This document shows, in pieces, positions 1 to 11,460 of a DNA stretch of 64,000 nt. Made by a program: the position numbers and the translations under genes. The notes below the pieces were generated by a model that did not search any database, was not told where the DNA came from, and saw nothing but the letters and a program-made list of their open reading frames with translations. Source of the stretch: Kudoa neothunni (taxonomy: Eukaryota > Cnidaria); assembly GCA_964304625.1 (NCBI GenBank), contig OZ199839.1, forward strand, positions 2,852,001-2,916,000, given 5' to 3'. Numbering within the stretch: position 1 is the first letter of the stretch; each line of letters begins with the position of its first letter.

Positions 1-360
1 TGATAAAGCCTAGGCCACCTTATAAACACCCTTTTCGCGATTCTTTTTAATAAAATATATAAATATGAAGTGCACAAGTTCACCCTCAAGAAATAACTTC
101 TAAAATTTAACAAGATCCCACTTTGAGTAAAATCGTTCCCGCGTGTAATCTCTCTCATGTTTACAAAAACCTGCAGATTTCCGTATTCTTAACATATTTT
201 AACATATTCGTTGCTTTGCATCATTTAAGTTATTTTGTAACATATTAATCTGGCCCAAAAATTAGGTTTTGTGCTTTATATAATGATGTTATATTTTACA
301 AAATTAACAAATAAATTTACTCAAATTCAAGTATGTAAAATGTAAATTTTAATATTATTT
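1..360. repeat. Dispersed repeat family R1, copy 1 (cut by window edge)
   Basis: This stretch aligns by eye, at moderate identity, with about 11040-11460. Both share the ordered blocks AATAAAATA, AACTTCTAAA, ATCCCACTT and CGTGTAATCTCTC, followed by a similar AT-rich stretch. The CGTGTAATCTC block and the AACTTCTAAA block also occur inside the terminal inverted repeat of the element at 55349-56507, so this is probably one end of a related DNA element. No coding content was seen. The left boundary lies outside the window. Confidence 0.6.
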
Positions 361-1655
361 AATTTTAAAATACCCTTTGAAAAAATCATAAATTATTTTA
401 TTTATCATCAAATAAAACATAACTTAGAGCCATTATCACGATATAAAATGGAAGGTTTTGTATATGAATTGATTTAAGTTGAATATAAGTTTTAAATTAT
501 TTTATGAACTACTCTATTTGAAAAAATTTAATGAACCTATAATTTTAAAATAAACATTTTCATACGTTTTTTTAATAAGTGAACCTATGTAAATGGAATA
601 GTTTATCAAAAACCTGAATATAAAATTAGTTAAGAGCCACATATGAACATTACAATTTTTTGAATATTTTCCAAATGATCCTCATCTATTTTTCTAAATC
701 TCCATACTAATGGTTTAAATAGAAAAATTCTGTTGATATCCCTAATTTTTTGTGATAATGTTTATCAAATTGTTCGGATGGTATAATTTCTAAGTGTCAA
801 AAGCATTTAATTATATATATATATATATATGTATCAATGATTAATTTATTAAATAAAATTCAGAAACCGTCACGTTATGAACGTTAATATATCTAACAAA
901 TTTTAAAATTACTAATATAACTTTAGTAAAATAATTCTGTGTCCATTTATTCTAACATCGATTTTTGAAGATATAAAAACACTAAAATATGAATATTTCA
1001 AGAATAGATTTATAATAATCTAATTAAAATAAACATATATTGTTTTTAAAATGTTGTTGAGAAAATTTATTTCTTGGCTCATGATTAATTAATATCATGT
1101 TTTCCTCAATATTTATGAATGATGCCTCTCTTTTTATTAAACGAAATTAGGTTTCTAGCCTCCCCAGGCATCCTTCTATAGTATTCGCGTAGGAACCATT
1201 CTAGAAGTATCCTTTTTTAGAGATTGACCTTAACATGATTATAAACAAACTCATCTATATCATTATAGGCGGACCATTCGTCACTGGATAGAGATGACTC
1301 TTTTTGGATCTTGCCCAATCTCTTTCGATGGCAAACAAAAGTATCATCGGGAATTCCGCTTTTCTACGATAACCCTTTTTCCCACATCGCTAACTCTACT
1401 CTGAGCCATTTCAAAAAATCTAAGGATCATTAACCCCTCCATTATACTTTTCTCATCTTAGTATAGCATCAATTTGCACCATTTACTAAAGCAGTGGACT
1501 TCATAAAATACTGTCGAATGATGCGTTGAAGAATTCAAACTTTATGTAAAAAATCATATGATCCCAAGAAGATCTCGGATTTCACGCTAGTTTCCTAATA
1601 ACTTGCCATATTGATCAGTTATTATGAGAATATTTCTCAATAAAAGTTAAGGGGT
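361..1655. other. Intergenic DNA, very AT-rich; (TA)n at 812-830
   Basis: There is no open frame of useful length and no recognisable transposon end. A perfect TA microsatellite of about nine units lies at 812-830. The segment 1138-1650 is less AT-rich than the rest but no gene was found in it on either strand. The last bases lead into the 3' flank of the YEATS gene. Confidence 0.6.
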
Positions 1656-1661
1656 TTTATT
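1656..1661 (-). other. Candidate polyadenylation signal for the YEATS gene
   Basis: AATAAA on the minus strand, about 80 nt past the TAA stop of the YEATS4-like gene. The position suits a 3' end, but the hexamer is common by chance in DNA this AT-rich. Confidence 0.4.
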
Positions 1662-1739
1662 GCTGAAAAGATGAATTCGAAATATACAAAATAGCGATAG
1701 AAATCGCATTACACATTCAAAAAAAAACAATAAAAGAAA

Positions 1740-3127
1740 TTAAGAGTTAGCATTGGAAACACTTGGGTCGACACTTTCATGTTTACTTTGTAAATTATCG
1801 ACATTATCACCATCGCAAGAAGTGACAAGGGTGGTTTCAGTAGTGACATCCAATGGAACGTTTTCGTCGACAATAGCATCATCATCATCAGATTTGGAGG
1901 GAGCTAATTCTGGCTGATCAGCAACTGAGTTTGTTGCATCGGTGGAAGCGTTGGAAGGAACAGTAAGTTCGTGGCTCTCATTTGTGTCATCTGGACCACA
2001 TTGATCAACCGTCTCAGATTTAATTATTTCACTAGGTTCAGCAGGTTCCATAGTAACAGTATCATTAGTGGTAGGCGATTCTTTGCTTGATTCTGGCAGA
2101 TCAATTTTAGGGAGTTTTTCAGGGATTGATTCAATTGAGTCACACTTCATATTGTCAGTTTCCACCAATGAACAAACCAGACCTGAACTTTCAATAGGTT
2201 CATCACTTGTTGTTGATTCGTGTGTTGTGGAAGAATTTTCAGCATGGGCTGAAGTGTTCAATAGTGCAGCTTGGACTGCCGCACTTTTAATGGCCTCGTT
2301 TTCCTCGCGGATAAGTTCTATTCTGCGTTTAGTGACTGAGATCTCATCTAAAATTCTATTTTGAGCACTTGTGATAAGTGTTTTTGTGCTTTCGATAATG
2401 GATTCCCCTACTGTACATTACATTATATGATCAGAATACAAATTTACAGTTGAAATGATGTTGAAATGTCAATTTTGGTGCAGGATTATCGTTTTCCAAC
2501 ATAAATTGGTTGAACAAACATTCAGGAGGATCAATGAAAACCAATTCCTCATAATGCTCAGAAACCAATGGTTTATCCTGCGTTGGGGGTTCACTTTGAC
2601 CGATAGGAAATAATCGAATAACATGATACAAAGTCACCTTGATCAGGCAAAAATATTACAGAAGCAACCAAAAACAATATGTACTGGTTTTTCAGCATTG
2701 TCTACAAAATACAATGTGATGGATATTTCGAATTCACCCCATCCAGATTCCGTGACTTCAAAGGGAGGCTCAGTTACTTCTATAATAGTTCAGAAAAATT
2801 TTAATATCTCACTGAAATCACCTCTGATAGGAACCGGATAACTTTCGTGAAGTGTGAACTGTACTTTATTAATTATTTTTGTTATATCCTTAAATTTGAA
2901 TGCAAAAACACGTAAAAACCACTCTACAAATACCTCATTATAATAAGGTTTAAAGTAGACCTTCCAAATATGACTATTAGGGTCATTCTCAGCTCTATCC
3001 ACTACAGGATGAGATTCTGACCCAATAATAACTTTCTTAACTAATTTTTTACCCTATAAAATACTCAGCGAGAGAGATGGATGGAACTGGTCACCTTAAC
3101 GCGCTGCAGTCCCGTACTCTGTGACAT
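1740..3127 (-). CDS. YEATS4: YEATS-domain protein, GAS41/YEATS4 homologue (six exons)
   Basis: Predicted acyl-lysine histone reader of the GAS41 family, which in animals is a subunit of SRCAP and TIP60 chromatin complexes (family knowledge). Exons on the minus strand are 3095-3127, 2934-3053, 2822-2888, 2685-2779, 2448-2637 and 1740-2410. The introns are 41, 45, 42, 47 and 37 bp, all GT-AG, and the joined frame is open for 391 residues. The start ATG at 3127 gives an N-terminus containing RVKG, as in animal GAS41. The YEATS core follows in order: [34 protein letters not shown] and [12 protein letters not shown] basic/acidic coiled-coil-like stretch ([11 protein letters not shown]) comes next. 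The last exon then adds about 170 residues rich in Ser, Thr, Asp and Glu that animal GAS41 (about 227 aa) lacks. No frame break was seen, so the gene looks functional. Identity as GAS41 rather than AF9/ENL rests on the N-terminal RVKG block and the coiled coil directly after the YEATS domain. Confidence 0.93.
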
Positions 3128-3593
3128 TCAAAGTGTTTCGAAGCAATCGCGCATTGGCTAACCACTACATACCCAACTCTCTATTCACCTAACCTGCTAG
3201 CAGCACAGCCACGCGACAATTACTACGTTAAAAAAGCAAAGCATCAAATGCACCTAACAACACCCTTTTCTGCAAATGTATTATAAGATGGAGGCGAGAA
3301 TATAATTTAAATTTATTGTTGATCTGGTCAGAAAGTGAATATCTTCAATACGATCAGACATATGCTCGTAAATTCATCAACCCAGACAACGTTACCAGCA
3401 CGCGCAAACAACAAGATCAATTGGTAAAACACGCGTATTTTGCGAAGATCAACGAAAAAAGCTTACATATTTATTATGCACGTGGCTTCAGGGTATGTAA
3501 TGTACACCCGGAGTGTGCCATACGACAAAAAATGCCTTATAAACATGGTTTTTCGTTAATATTGGTATATTGATTTAGGTTAAAGTTTACATA
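3128..3593. other. Upstream region of YEATS4 with an orphan open frame
   Basis: Holds the presumed promoter of the minus-strand YEATS gene; no TATA box could be assigned. A plus-strand open frame runs over 3316-3573 (85 codons, start not ATG) and contains stretches such as YARKFINPD and KINEKSLHIYYARGF. I do not recognise it. It ends 20 bp before the Merlin element, so it could be the remnant of a divergent gene, or chance. Confidence 0.35.
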
Positions 3594-4578
3594 CCCAGTA
3601 CTCGGGATTCCTCGGTTGCGAGGTCACACGACTCCCCCAAACCACGAATTCTTCCCGCTGTTTGTTCAACTAATAATTTAGATGAAGTGAACCTTGAAAA
3701 AAATAACATATTTCAAAGATAGGAAGGATGAACTGTTGAAATTTTTAATTGAAATTGGACTTTTGCCTAGAGAGAGTATGCATTTGTGGATTTAGAATGG
3801 TTATGGCGATTCAGCCACGATATCCAGATGGGTACAGTTTCAGATGTCATAATCGTGGTTGCCTAAAAGAACTATCCATCAGATATAATAGTTCCTTTTG
3901 CCAGTCGAAACTCTCATTATATCAAATTTTAAAAATTATATATCTCTGGTGCAATGAGATGCAGAGCCAGCGTATCCTCATGAAAGAATGCAGATTAGAG
4001 TCTACTAGGACGGCATGCGACTGGAAAAATTTTATGCGGGACTTATGTCTGAGTTATTATATCATGAACCCCACTAAAATAGGCGGCCCCGGAATAAAAG
4101 AGCAGATTGACGAAAGTCAAATTTGCAAAAGGAAGTTTCATGTTGGAAGGATCTTGCAAACTCAGGGTGTATGGATTGTCGATGAAAATGGAGAGTTTTT
4201 CATGGTTCAAACTGAAATTAGAGATCAGCCGACATTAGAAGGGATTATTCTTCAATATGTTAATCAAGGTTCAATAATACACACTGATGGATGGCCAAGC
4301 TACGAAAACTTAGAAAATATTGGTTATCAGCATGACGTAGTGATTCATAAGTATGAATTCGTGAGTGCCACTGGTGTTCGTACTAACAGAAATGAAAGTT
4401 TGTGGGGAGCTTTTAAACGTAAGTATAGGCGTATAACAAACAATAAAATATTGTCTGAATTAATAAATGTAATAAAATTAGTTTATAATTTTGAAAATTA
4501 AAATGTACAATTTTCAGTTTTTATGTTTTGCGCAGCGCTTCGTTGATTCTAGGAAAAGAAAAATCCCGAGTGTTGGGG
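3594..4578 (+). mobile_element. Merlin-type DNA transposon
   Basis: About 985 bp bounded by imperfect inverted ends. The left end reads CCCAGTACTCGGGATT from 3594; the right end, reverse-complemented, reads CCCCAACACTCGGGATT from 4578. It encloses one Merlin/IS1016-like transposase gene. No convincing target-site duplication was found, so the exact ends could shift by a few bases. Confidence 0.75.
3749..4501 (+). pseudogene. Merlin (ISXO2/IS1016-like) DDE transposase, N-terminal frame break
   Basis: About 250 residues read uninterrupted. A zinc-ribbon-like start has CICG and, further on, CHNRGC. A helical region with YQILKIIYLW follows, then the DDE catalytic core. The first Asp lies in QIDESQ, the second in HTDGWPSYENL, and the final Glu in TNRNESLWGAFKRKYRR, the usual Merlin spacing and wording. 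The typical Merlin N-terminus (FLIEIGLLP) is present just upstream at about 3736-3762 but in another frame, so a single-base change near 3763-3775 separates it from the rest. Merlin elements are cut-and-paste transposons related to bacterial IS1016 (family knowledge). Whether the frame break is real or an assembly error cannot be told here; everything after it is intact. Confidence 0.88.
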
Positions 4579-4659
4579 ATGTGGTAAATTTTAGCCTTGA
4601 TTCATCTTAGAGATTAAGATCAGTTCGGTTTTTGACTAAACCGAAACCGATTATAAAAA

Positions 4660-4789
4660 GGCACTGGCTATTGACACGGAAGTTTTTAATCTAAAATGAC
4701 AATTACGCTTGCGCGGATCCCATTTTTAATTAAATACAGTCGAAACTATACCTACTTGGGTATTATGGTCAGTGTCAATAGTCACTTTC
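4660..4789. mobile_element. Short MITE, family M1 (copy 1)
   Basis: About 130 bp with inverted ends GGCACTGGCTATTGACACGG (left) and GTGTCAATAGTCAC (right). It is a shortened relative of the 238-bp copy at 40757-40994, sharing the internal block TTAAATACA and the ACTATACCTAC block. Non-coding. Confidence 0.75.
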
Positions 4790-4898
4790 TTTTAAAAATC
4801 TATTTTTCAATTAACATGTTTTGGATTCTGTTCTCAACTGATGCATCATTTTGAACAGCGAATGACTAAAATAAGTTTTCAATCAATAACATTTTAAG

Positions 4899-7310
4899 GT
4901 AATTGTGGAGTTCATGACTCCCCCTTTTTAGCGTTTTTTGCTACTTTTTTCGTCGGAAGCGGTTCTAAAAAATCTTATATTCGTGTCTCGTCTGGAGAGC
5001 ATCAAAATGTTTCCCCAGAATTGTAAAAATCAATTTTTCTTCTAATCGTATATATGATGGTGAAATCAATAACATAATCCTCATGTTAAACACTGGTTTC
5101 TATATTTCACTATGAAGGAAAATGAATGTGAATGCGAATCATGCATGAAAATATTTATTTTATTTTTACATGATATTATTGTTTAAAAAATTAACAGAAA
5201 GTCATTATTAATGGCTGTTGTTCTGATATATGGAATATTAAAAGTTCCTTGATATTCACAATACTTTCTCTTTTAAATGTTTGCATAATTAAAGCAAAAT
5301 ATCTATTTTTAGCATTATACATCTCTCCATTCGAAACGCTCTATCGTTTAAGGCAATTATTGAGTGTTATTTGGTAAATTGGCTTCTAACCTTAACTTTA
5401 AGAGGTAATTATTAACTGGAAAATGTATAAAAACTAATTTAATAGTCCTTAAGAATGTTTAAAAACTAAAAAAATCTTCAGAAATCAATTTTCGGTGATG
5501 GATAATAATTAATGAAGCATAATTATACGATATGTTTGTATAATTTTTATATTGTTTGATCAGTTGTTACCATCGAATTATTTTTCATTATCTAAATATT
5601 GTATAATTTAAATTAGATTAATATTTTTTTAATTAAATTTCATATTTTGATTATTAAAGTATAATAATTAAAGGCAAGCCCTATTTCTTGATATTTATTA
5701 TCCCGATCAAAACTTTTCGATCATTTAAGCTGAAAAATAATTTTGATAATTTCTAAAAAGGTCCCCATGAATGATCACAAGAACATAATATCCAATTTCT
5801 TCGAAGATTGTCATTTTCATTATCCCGCCAGCGAATGCACACGACACACTCATCAGATGATGGTTTTTGCGTCAGTTATAAAACAAGCAGTTGGTTTTCA
5901 TTTTATAGGAAATGTGTCTATTGTCCGAATGGATGAAAATTGCAACGCACTGACGGATTTATACCCTCAAGAATGGTTACGAATAACTTCATAATTATCC
6001 CTAGTTAAATAAAAATATAGCACCGTATATCCTTTATCACGTAAAAGTTTTTTTTTAAAACAATATCAACCTTAATATAATTCATTGAAATTATATAAAT
6101 ATTAAACAGAATAAGGGTAAAATAAGTATTTGTGATATTACTTAACTTTCAAAAATCACTTGTTTACTATCACTTTCTCAACATAAATTTTTGAATAAAA
6201 AAAATTTTCTGTCATTGCGTTACAGCAACTAAGAGTAGAGAAACCACCATCATACCTTGGTGGAAAAACTAATCATACTTTTTATTCATATAGAAAATGT
6301 ATTGGTTTCTATTTAAGATGAATTTTAAAACATGATTTTATAAAAAACCTTCAAATAACAACAAATTAAGAGAACTCAGTTTGAGTTATGTTTGTTACAC
6401 AAAACTATTTATATTCGACATCATTATATTATAATAATTAAATTAATACCATTTTCACCAAAATATTTGTCTTAAAACGTAATAAAATAAAATATGTGTT
6501 TAATTTCGAAGTAGAACATAAATTTGAGCCAAAGAAACGTTCGCGTATTATTTTAGGTTTTAGTTATTTTAAATAAGCATTTAACTCAATATTTATCTTT
6601 CTTTGTTCCATTAAATATCAAGAATTGGAAGAAAAATGAAATTAAATAAAAAAAATTAATATAAACTTTTACATATCATAGTTATTTTTTCATTAATAAT
6701 AATCCGTCAAAGTAAGTTTAATTTCTAAAGATTATTATCAATTTATAGCTTTTTTAGTGACTATTATTTTAGTTAATTACAAATTCTCCAATTATTAATC
6801 ACACCTTAAACACAGTTTAGGAGATAATCCATCAAATAACGCTCAATAATTGTCTCTAATAGTGTAGCGTATTGACAATAAAAATTCTCACGACTAAGAA
6901 TAATAATACAACTTTAATTAGGATAAAATAAAAATGAAAAAATGCTGTGAGGATGGAGAAAATTTCAATATTTTACGTGCCTGAACAACAAACGTTTATA
7001 ACGTTTATTGTTTATTTGTTTTCATTATAATACCATGCAAAAATAAAATTAACATTTATGTGAACGAATTGTAATCACATTCATATTCCTGCATAGTGAA
7101 ATATAGAAACCAGTGTTTAACATGAGGATTATGTTGTTGATTTCACCATCATATGTGCGATTAGAAGAAACATGTATTTTTCTAATTTTTGAAAAAATTT
7201 TGATTCACTACAGATGAGAAGCGCATATAAGATTTTTTAGAGCCGCTTTTGACGAAAAAAGTCATAATAAAACGTTAAAAATAAGGGAGCCACACGCTCC
7301 ACAATAGCCG
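4899..7310. mobile_element. 2.4 kb foldback element with long diverged inverted arms
   Basis: Outer ends are TTGTGGAG (about 4904) and CTCCACAA (about 7297). A strongly conserved inverted block contains AATCCTCATGTTAAACACTG near 5080-5100 and its complement near 7110-7130. A further inverted match (ATTATTGAGTGTTATTTG near 5358, complement near 6840) shows that each arm extends about 500 bp in diverged form. A plus-strand open frame at 5743-5994 has no recognisable match and may be chance. No transposase was seen, so this is a non-autonomous element or a decayed palindrome. Confidence 0.75.
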
Positions 7311-7679
7311 ATGTTTATATATTTTTTTGTGTGCAAAAGACTTTAAATTGATAATTGAACAAATTAGTTGCTAAACCATTTTAAAAATGACCGAAACCGA
7401 ACCGCCTCAACCCTCCCCCCCCCCTTTTCATCTGCGTATTTTGTATAAAACAGTAAAATTTGGATAATATTTTAAAAGCAGAATCTTCGCTGCATATCAA
7501 GCCCTTTCGCGCTGTTATTCAAAAATCAAAATTATACAAACTTATTAAGATAACTATATTGCCATTTTATCAGTTTAAAATTTATAAACAAAATTATTTT
7601 GTTGATGGAACACGAAACATTACAATTCACTGAGTGAATCATTAATCTCCATATTGTTTACTAAGCCTGAACAATATAA

Positions 7680-8155
7680 AATAGTGGTGTTAGGTCGAGA
7701 TCGCATACCATAGGGTTGCGAGTTCGAAGCCTAATGGGGGCGTTTATGTACTCCTAATCCGAAATTGAGTAGGGAGTCTGTAGCAATCGCAAGGATCTAT
7801 GATTTATCGTGGTCTTGCTTGCAGCTGAAAGAGGAGCTTGGCGGAAGGATAAAACTCGGGCGCTCATAAACACCGGTGTACAGGAACGAAATAAAACTCA
7901 ACAAGGAGTTTACGCAGAGCCGACGCCCGCATTCTGACAACTTTCCCAGACTAATTCTGGGTTAGTCCAGGGTATGGTTGGGGTGGTAGTTGTTCCAAAA
8001 CGGGGATGTTTAATGGGTTAAAATCTCACACTACCGTTTACACTTAAGTTCCATTAATGTGACGCTGCGGTGCCTAAAGATTAAATGGAGAAGGCCTAAC
8101 CAACCCAAACTTCACAACCTAACAAGTCACGCCAGGGGTTTTACCTTGTAAAAAA
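7680..8155 (+). mobile_element. tRNA-derived SINE, family S1 (copy A)
   Basis: The head resembles a tRNA, with an A-box-like ATAGTGGTGTTAGG and a B-box-like GAGTTCGAAGCC. Its body shares long blocks with the minus-strand copy at 60128-60517, and its 3' part (CACACTACCG, GCGGTGCC, CCAGGGGTTTTACC) is shared with the plus-strand copy at 14548-15010. It is not a functional tRNA: no acceptor stem pairs across the head. Confidence 0.8.
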
Positions 8156-8541
8156 TCCGTATTGTTTACTGCAACAATGCTCGTCTGAACCATGAGTAAT
8201 AGCGACTATCTTAAAACATATTCAAAATTTTCTTACTATGAAAAAATGAAAGTTGTTGCTGATAGTAGACCTATCCCAGAGCTTTCACAATTACAGAAAA
8301 TGTTGGATAAAATTACCAAAACATTCCAGACTATCTGGTACAAAAAAAAGAATGGATTCGTGACTGTTTTAAAATCATTTAACTTTTTACAAATTCTTAA
8401 GTTTTACTTATATATTTTTAAAGTTTGTAATTATATTTTTTGGGCGGTTTAAAAATTCGAGGTAATCTAATACTGAGGTAAAATCATTGAATGCTTATTC
8501 CAAGCAAATATTCATGAAATGCGTCGGATATTTACAGTAAC

Positions 8542-9454
8542 CAGGGCGTTCAAACCTTGGGATTTTTCTACTAACCTTGAGTTCTTGGGGGTTTTTGTTT
8601 CTTAACAAAGCTTGAGATTATTGAATTCTTTGAGATCAGTTTACAAATAATAAGTTTTAGAAGTAGATAGAATAATCATATTTATTGTTTTAGTAATGGA
8701 GAGAATTAAGATTATTCAAAATTTTAAGAGGGTATCACGATCGTCGACAACGCGTTGTCTTCCAACCCTTGGATAATTTTTATTTAATTAATTGTTCTTA
8801 TTATTCTACGATTGTATTTGGATATTTTAGCGCTATCTTAAAATTTTATAGTTTTTTGAATAATATATTTTGAAGTTATTGACGTATATTATTTTAAAAT
8901 ATGCGTGAAAATTCAAACGGAGCTCAACAAAGAACGTGGGATAATATTTTCTTCAATCAAGATTGGTTACAAGTAGACTTTAAATATTGGCTTGATCATG
9001 ATTCTAAGGATAGAAATTCTAGCTACCGAAAATATTGAACGAATTTTTTCATCAATGAACACAGTAAAAACTAAACAAACCAACTCATTAAAGGCTGAAA
9101 CTGTAAAATATAAACCTCTCGCAAAGCAGTTGATCAGAAGAAACAATAAATGTGTTTGACGTTGCATCCAACAAATAAACTAATTCATGACGTGAGCAGC
9201 GGTGTCGCGAGCCAACGATACCTTGAACGCTTGAAAAATAGATCAAACTTGCCATTTGTTAGTTGGAGGTTGTGAAGATGATGAAGACGATTCGATTGAC
9301 GACAATAATTAGAAAACGAGTTTAAAATAACAAAATTTTATTATTTTAATAATATTATTGTATTTTCTTTGCGACCTTGGGGTTTTCCATTGAACCTTTG
9401 ATCTATTAAGAGTTCAACCTTGGGTGTTTTCCGATAGTCTCATTGGACACCCTG
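8542..9454 (+). mobile_element. Degenerate hAT element (hAT-1), interrupted at its 3'-flank duplication by hAT-2
   Basis: The left end is CAGGGCGTTCAAACC at 8542; the right end, reverse-complemented, is CAGGGTGTCCAA from 9454. These match the CAGGG(C/T)GT type of hAT terminus. The 8-bp left flank ACAGTAAC resembles ACAATGAC, the sequence that follows the right end once the inserted hAT-2 and its duplicated target are removed (6 of 8 bases). It encodes a piece of hAT transposase at 9016-9159. Confidence 0.7.
9016..9159 (+). pseudogene. hAT transposase C-terminal (dimerisation) fragment
   Basis: A 47-codon stretch carries the hAT dimerisation-domain signature NIERIFSSMNTVKTKQTNSL, which corresponds to the ER-FS--N-IK-K-RN-L pattern at the C-terminus of hAT transposases. 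It ends in TGA. The rest of the transposase is missing or unreadable within hAT-1. Confidence 0.75.
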
Positions 9455-9458
9455 ACAG

Positions 9459-10924
9459 CAGTGTTGCCAGAGTTGGTATGTTTTCATCCTAAATAACGGT
9501 ATTGGTACTTTTGGTACGATTACCAAACAGGTTTGTACGTTTTAAGATAGAATTATCATAAGTACATGCCACGAAACGAATTGTGTTAGAAGACTTAGCG
9601 CGAAATATCCACTAATATTTCTCAAATCGCTCTAAATATCTAAATGATTATAACGAATAACAAATTTTATTTGGCGTCGAGTATCAAAAGATATTGTATC
9701 CTTGCTGCAAAAGATGGTTGTCTCTCGGGCGTGTTTTTAAGAAAATATTGGAAGAATGGACGGTTCTTGCAACTTTTCTCTAGATTGGAACATCAGAAAA
9801 CAATGCCGACCCCGCACCAGGAATATTTTCACATCTCTTTAAAACCATAAATAAAATGTAATATGATTGTTTTAACTTTAATCTTATCTATAGTCATTGA
9901 CTTCAGTGTTGAATTACAAGGTGAGGGTTTAGAGCTCATAAGCTGAGGAATTCTTTTGAAAATATTATTAAAGTAAAACTTAGTTATGTTTGAGAAGAAG
10001 TCGTCTGATCGAAAAATAACACCTTCTGAAGCATAAATTTTAAATACCCAACAAATAATACACCTTTGGATGAGTTTTATTATGAACCGAAATTGGAATC
10101 TATTTAGAATGAAAATACTACGGAAATAAGTAAGCGAGAACTTGCTCCCTTTCTTACCAAAACTCTGGATTTCAATTTACTATTTTCAATACAAACACTT
10201 AAAAAATTATCAACAATTGAAAAGTTTATGAATTTACAATTATTTGAAGCATTGCATCCTGCAAATATTAATGAAGGAAAACCCCATTCCATTATACCCC
10301 TTTAAAGAGATTTCCAAATATTGTGTCTGGGCATGAGCATTTAAATTTGGATATTGAATAAATATAACAGCCTGAAAAATAATGACCAATAAGTTGAAAA
10401 AGACCTAGAGAAATTCTGGTATGTGGTCTCGAATGAAAGAAGTAGACAAGTATTTAAGTATCCAATACCGCCAAAATTAATGTCGTTATTAATTGTTTTG
10501 TCTCATTCTTCCGGATCTTCAGACAGATTATCTTCATTAGTGAATAATATCAATGTTAAAAAGCAGATCTTTATTGGAGGATGAAATAATAAATGCTCTC
10601 TTATATTCTGGATGTTTATTGAGAGATGTCAGTTGCTTGAGATGGAACCCATCTGACCAATTAACCAAAATGATGGAAAATATAAACCTATGTGAGGAGG
10701 ACGATGATAATGAATTAAAATTTTAATAAATAAATGAATAGATCCTATCAATAATTTTTTCTGTTTCGATTAGTTTTATGTTGCCAAAACTTTATTTTTT
10801 GTATTATTAAGAAAATATGCTACCTTAGTAAAAATTTTAGTAGGATTTTAAATATTTTGGCACTAATTGGTATGTTTCTATTAAATTATTTGGTAAGATT
10901 TTCAAAAATCGCTTGGCAACCCAG
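9459..10924 (+). mobile_element. hAT element (hAT-2) nested in the end of hAT-1
   Basis: The left end is CAGTGTTGCCAG at 9459; the right end, reverse-complemented, is CTGGGTTGCCAAG from 10924. Flanking 8-bp sequences are CCTGACAG (9451-9458) and CCTGACAA (10925-10932), a 7-of-8 target-site duplication as expected for hAT. The duplication overlaps the last four bases of hAT-1, so this element inserted later. A decayed transposase occupies 9640-10726. Confidence 0.8.
10480..10726 (+). pseudogene. hAT-2 transposase C-terminal region, frameshifted
   Basis: The frame begins MSLLIVLSHSSGSSDRLSSL, close to the hAT pattern L-LPHSSA--ER-FS-VN-IK-K. After the INVKK residues it continues in another frame as SRSLLEDEIINALLYSG, the usual helix after the dimerisation motif, so one indel lies near 10563. 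Upstream at about 10110-10300 a second coding-like stretch (LAPFLTKTLDF) fits the middle of a hAT transposase. The element cannot encode a working protein as written. Confidence 0.75.
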
Positions 10925-11039
10925 CCTGACAATGACTATTTTTGCGCATAACCACGTTAACGCAGTATTTTAAAAACATTAATACTTTCTATATATTGGA
11001 TGAGCTAGAAAACACCCCCAAAAATCGCCACGTGATCGC

Positions 11040-11460
11040 CGCTTAAAATACGGTTTTTTGTTGAACATCGGGTAATAACAAATCCTATGACATTTGCAAA
11101 ACACCCTTGTTTGAATCTACTTTGTAGCCAATTTTTACGATTTATTTTAATAAAATAAATAAATTCGGAGGTCAAAAATTCAGCCATAAGAAACAACTTC
11201 TAAATTTTATTCAAATCCCACTTCGAGCAACATCGTTCGTACGTGTAATCTCTCTTCTGGTTACAAAGACTTCCCAATTTCCATATTAGTCACAGATTTT
11301 AACATTTTTGATTCTCAGAATCACTTAAATTATTTTAAACATAATTATTTGATCAAAGCGTGAGTTTAAGTGCTCTATATAGCGGTATTACATTTTACAA
11401 ACTGAGCCCCTCAATTAATTCAAATTAAAAGGAGTGAAATATACATTTTATCATTATTTT
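11040..11460. repeat. Dispersed repeat family R1, copy 2
   Basis: This is the best match to the first 360 bp of the window, in the same orientation, sharing CTTCTAAATTTTATTCAAAT-like and CGTGTAATCTCTCTTC blocks over roughly 350-400 bp. No coding content. Confidence 0.6.

Noticed and set aside
812-830. CRISPR-like or regulatory repeat at TA-rich tracts (also 12304-12327 and 62790-62814).
   Set aside because: Simple (TA)n microsatellites in an AT-rich eukaryotic genome.
2068-2364. Plus-strand open frame opposite the YEATS4 last exon.
   Set aside because: Antisense shadow of a well-supported coding exon.
7680-7750. Possible functional tRNA genes at the SINE heads (also 14560, 38760, 57040 and 60440).
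   Set aside because: A- and B-box-like sequences exist, but no acceptor or anticodon stem pairs properly; repeated bodies show they are SINEs.
8192-8452. Plus-strand open frame of 86 codons between a SINE and hAT-1.
   Set aside because: No recognisable motif, low-complexity Phe/Lys/Leu-rich end, and placement between two mobile elements; most likely chance or unreadable transposon remnant.
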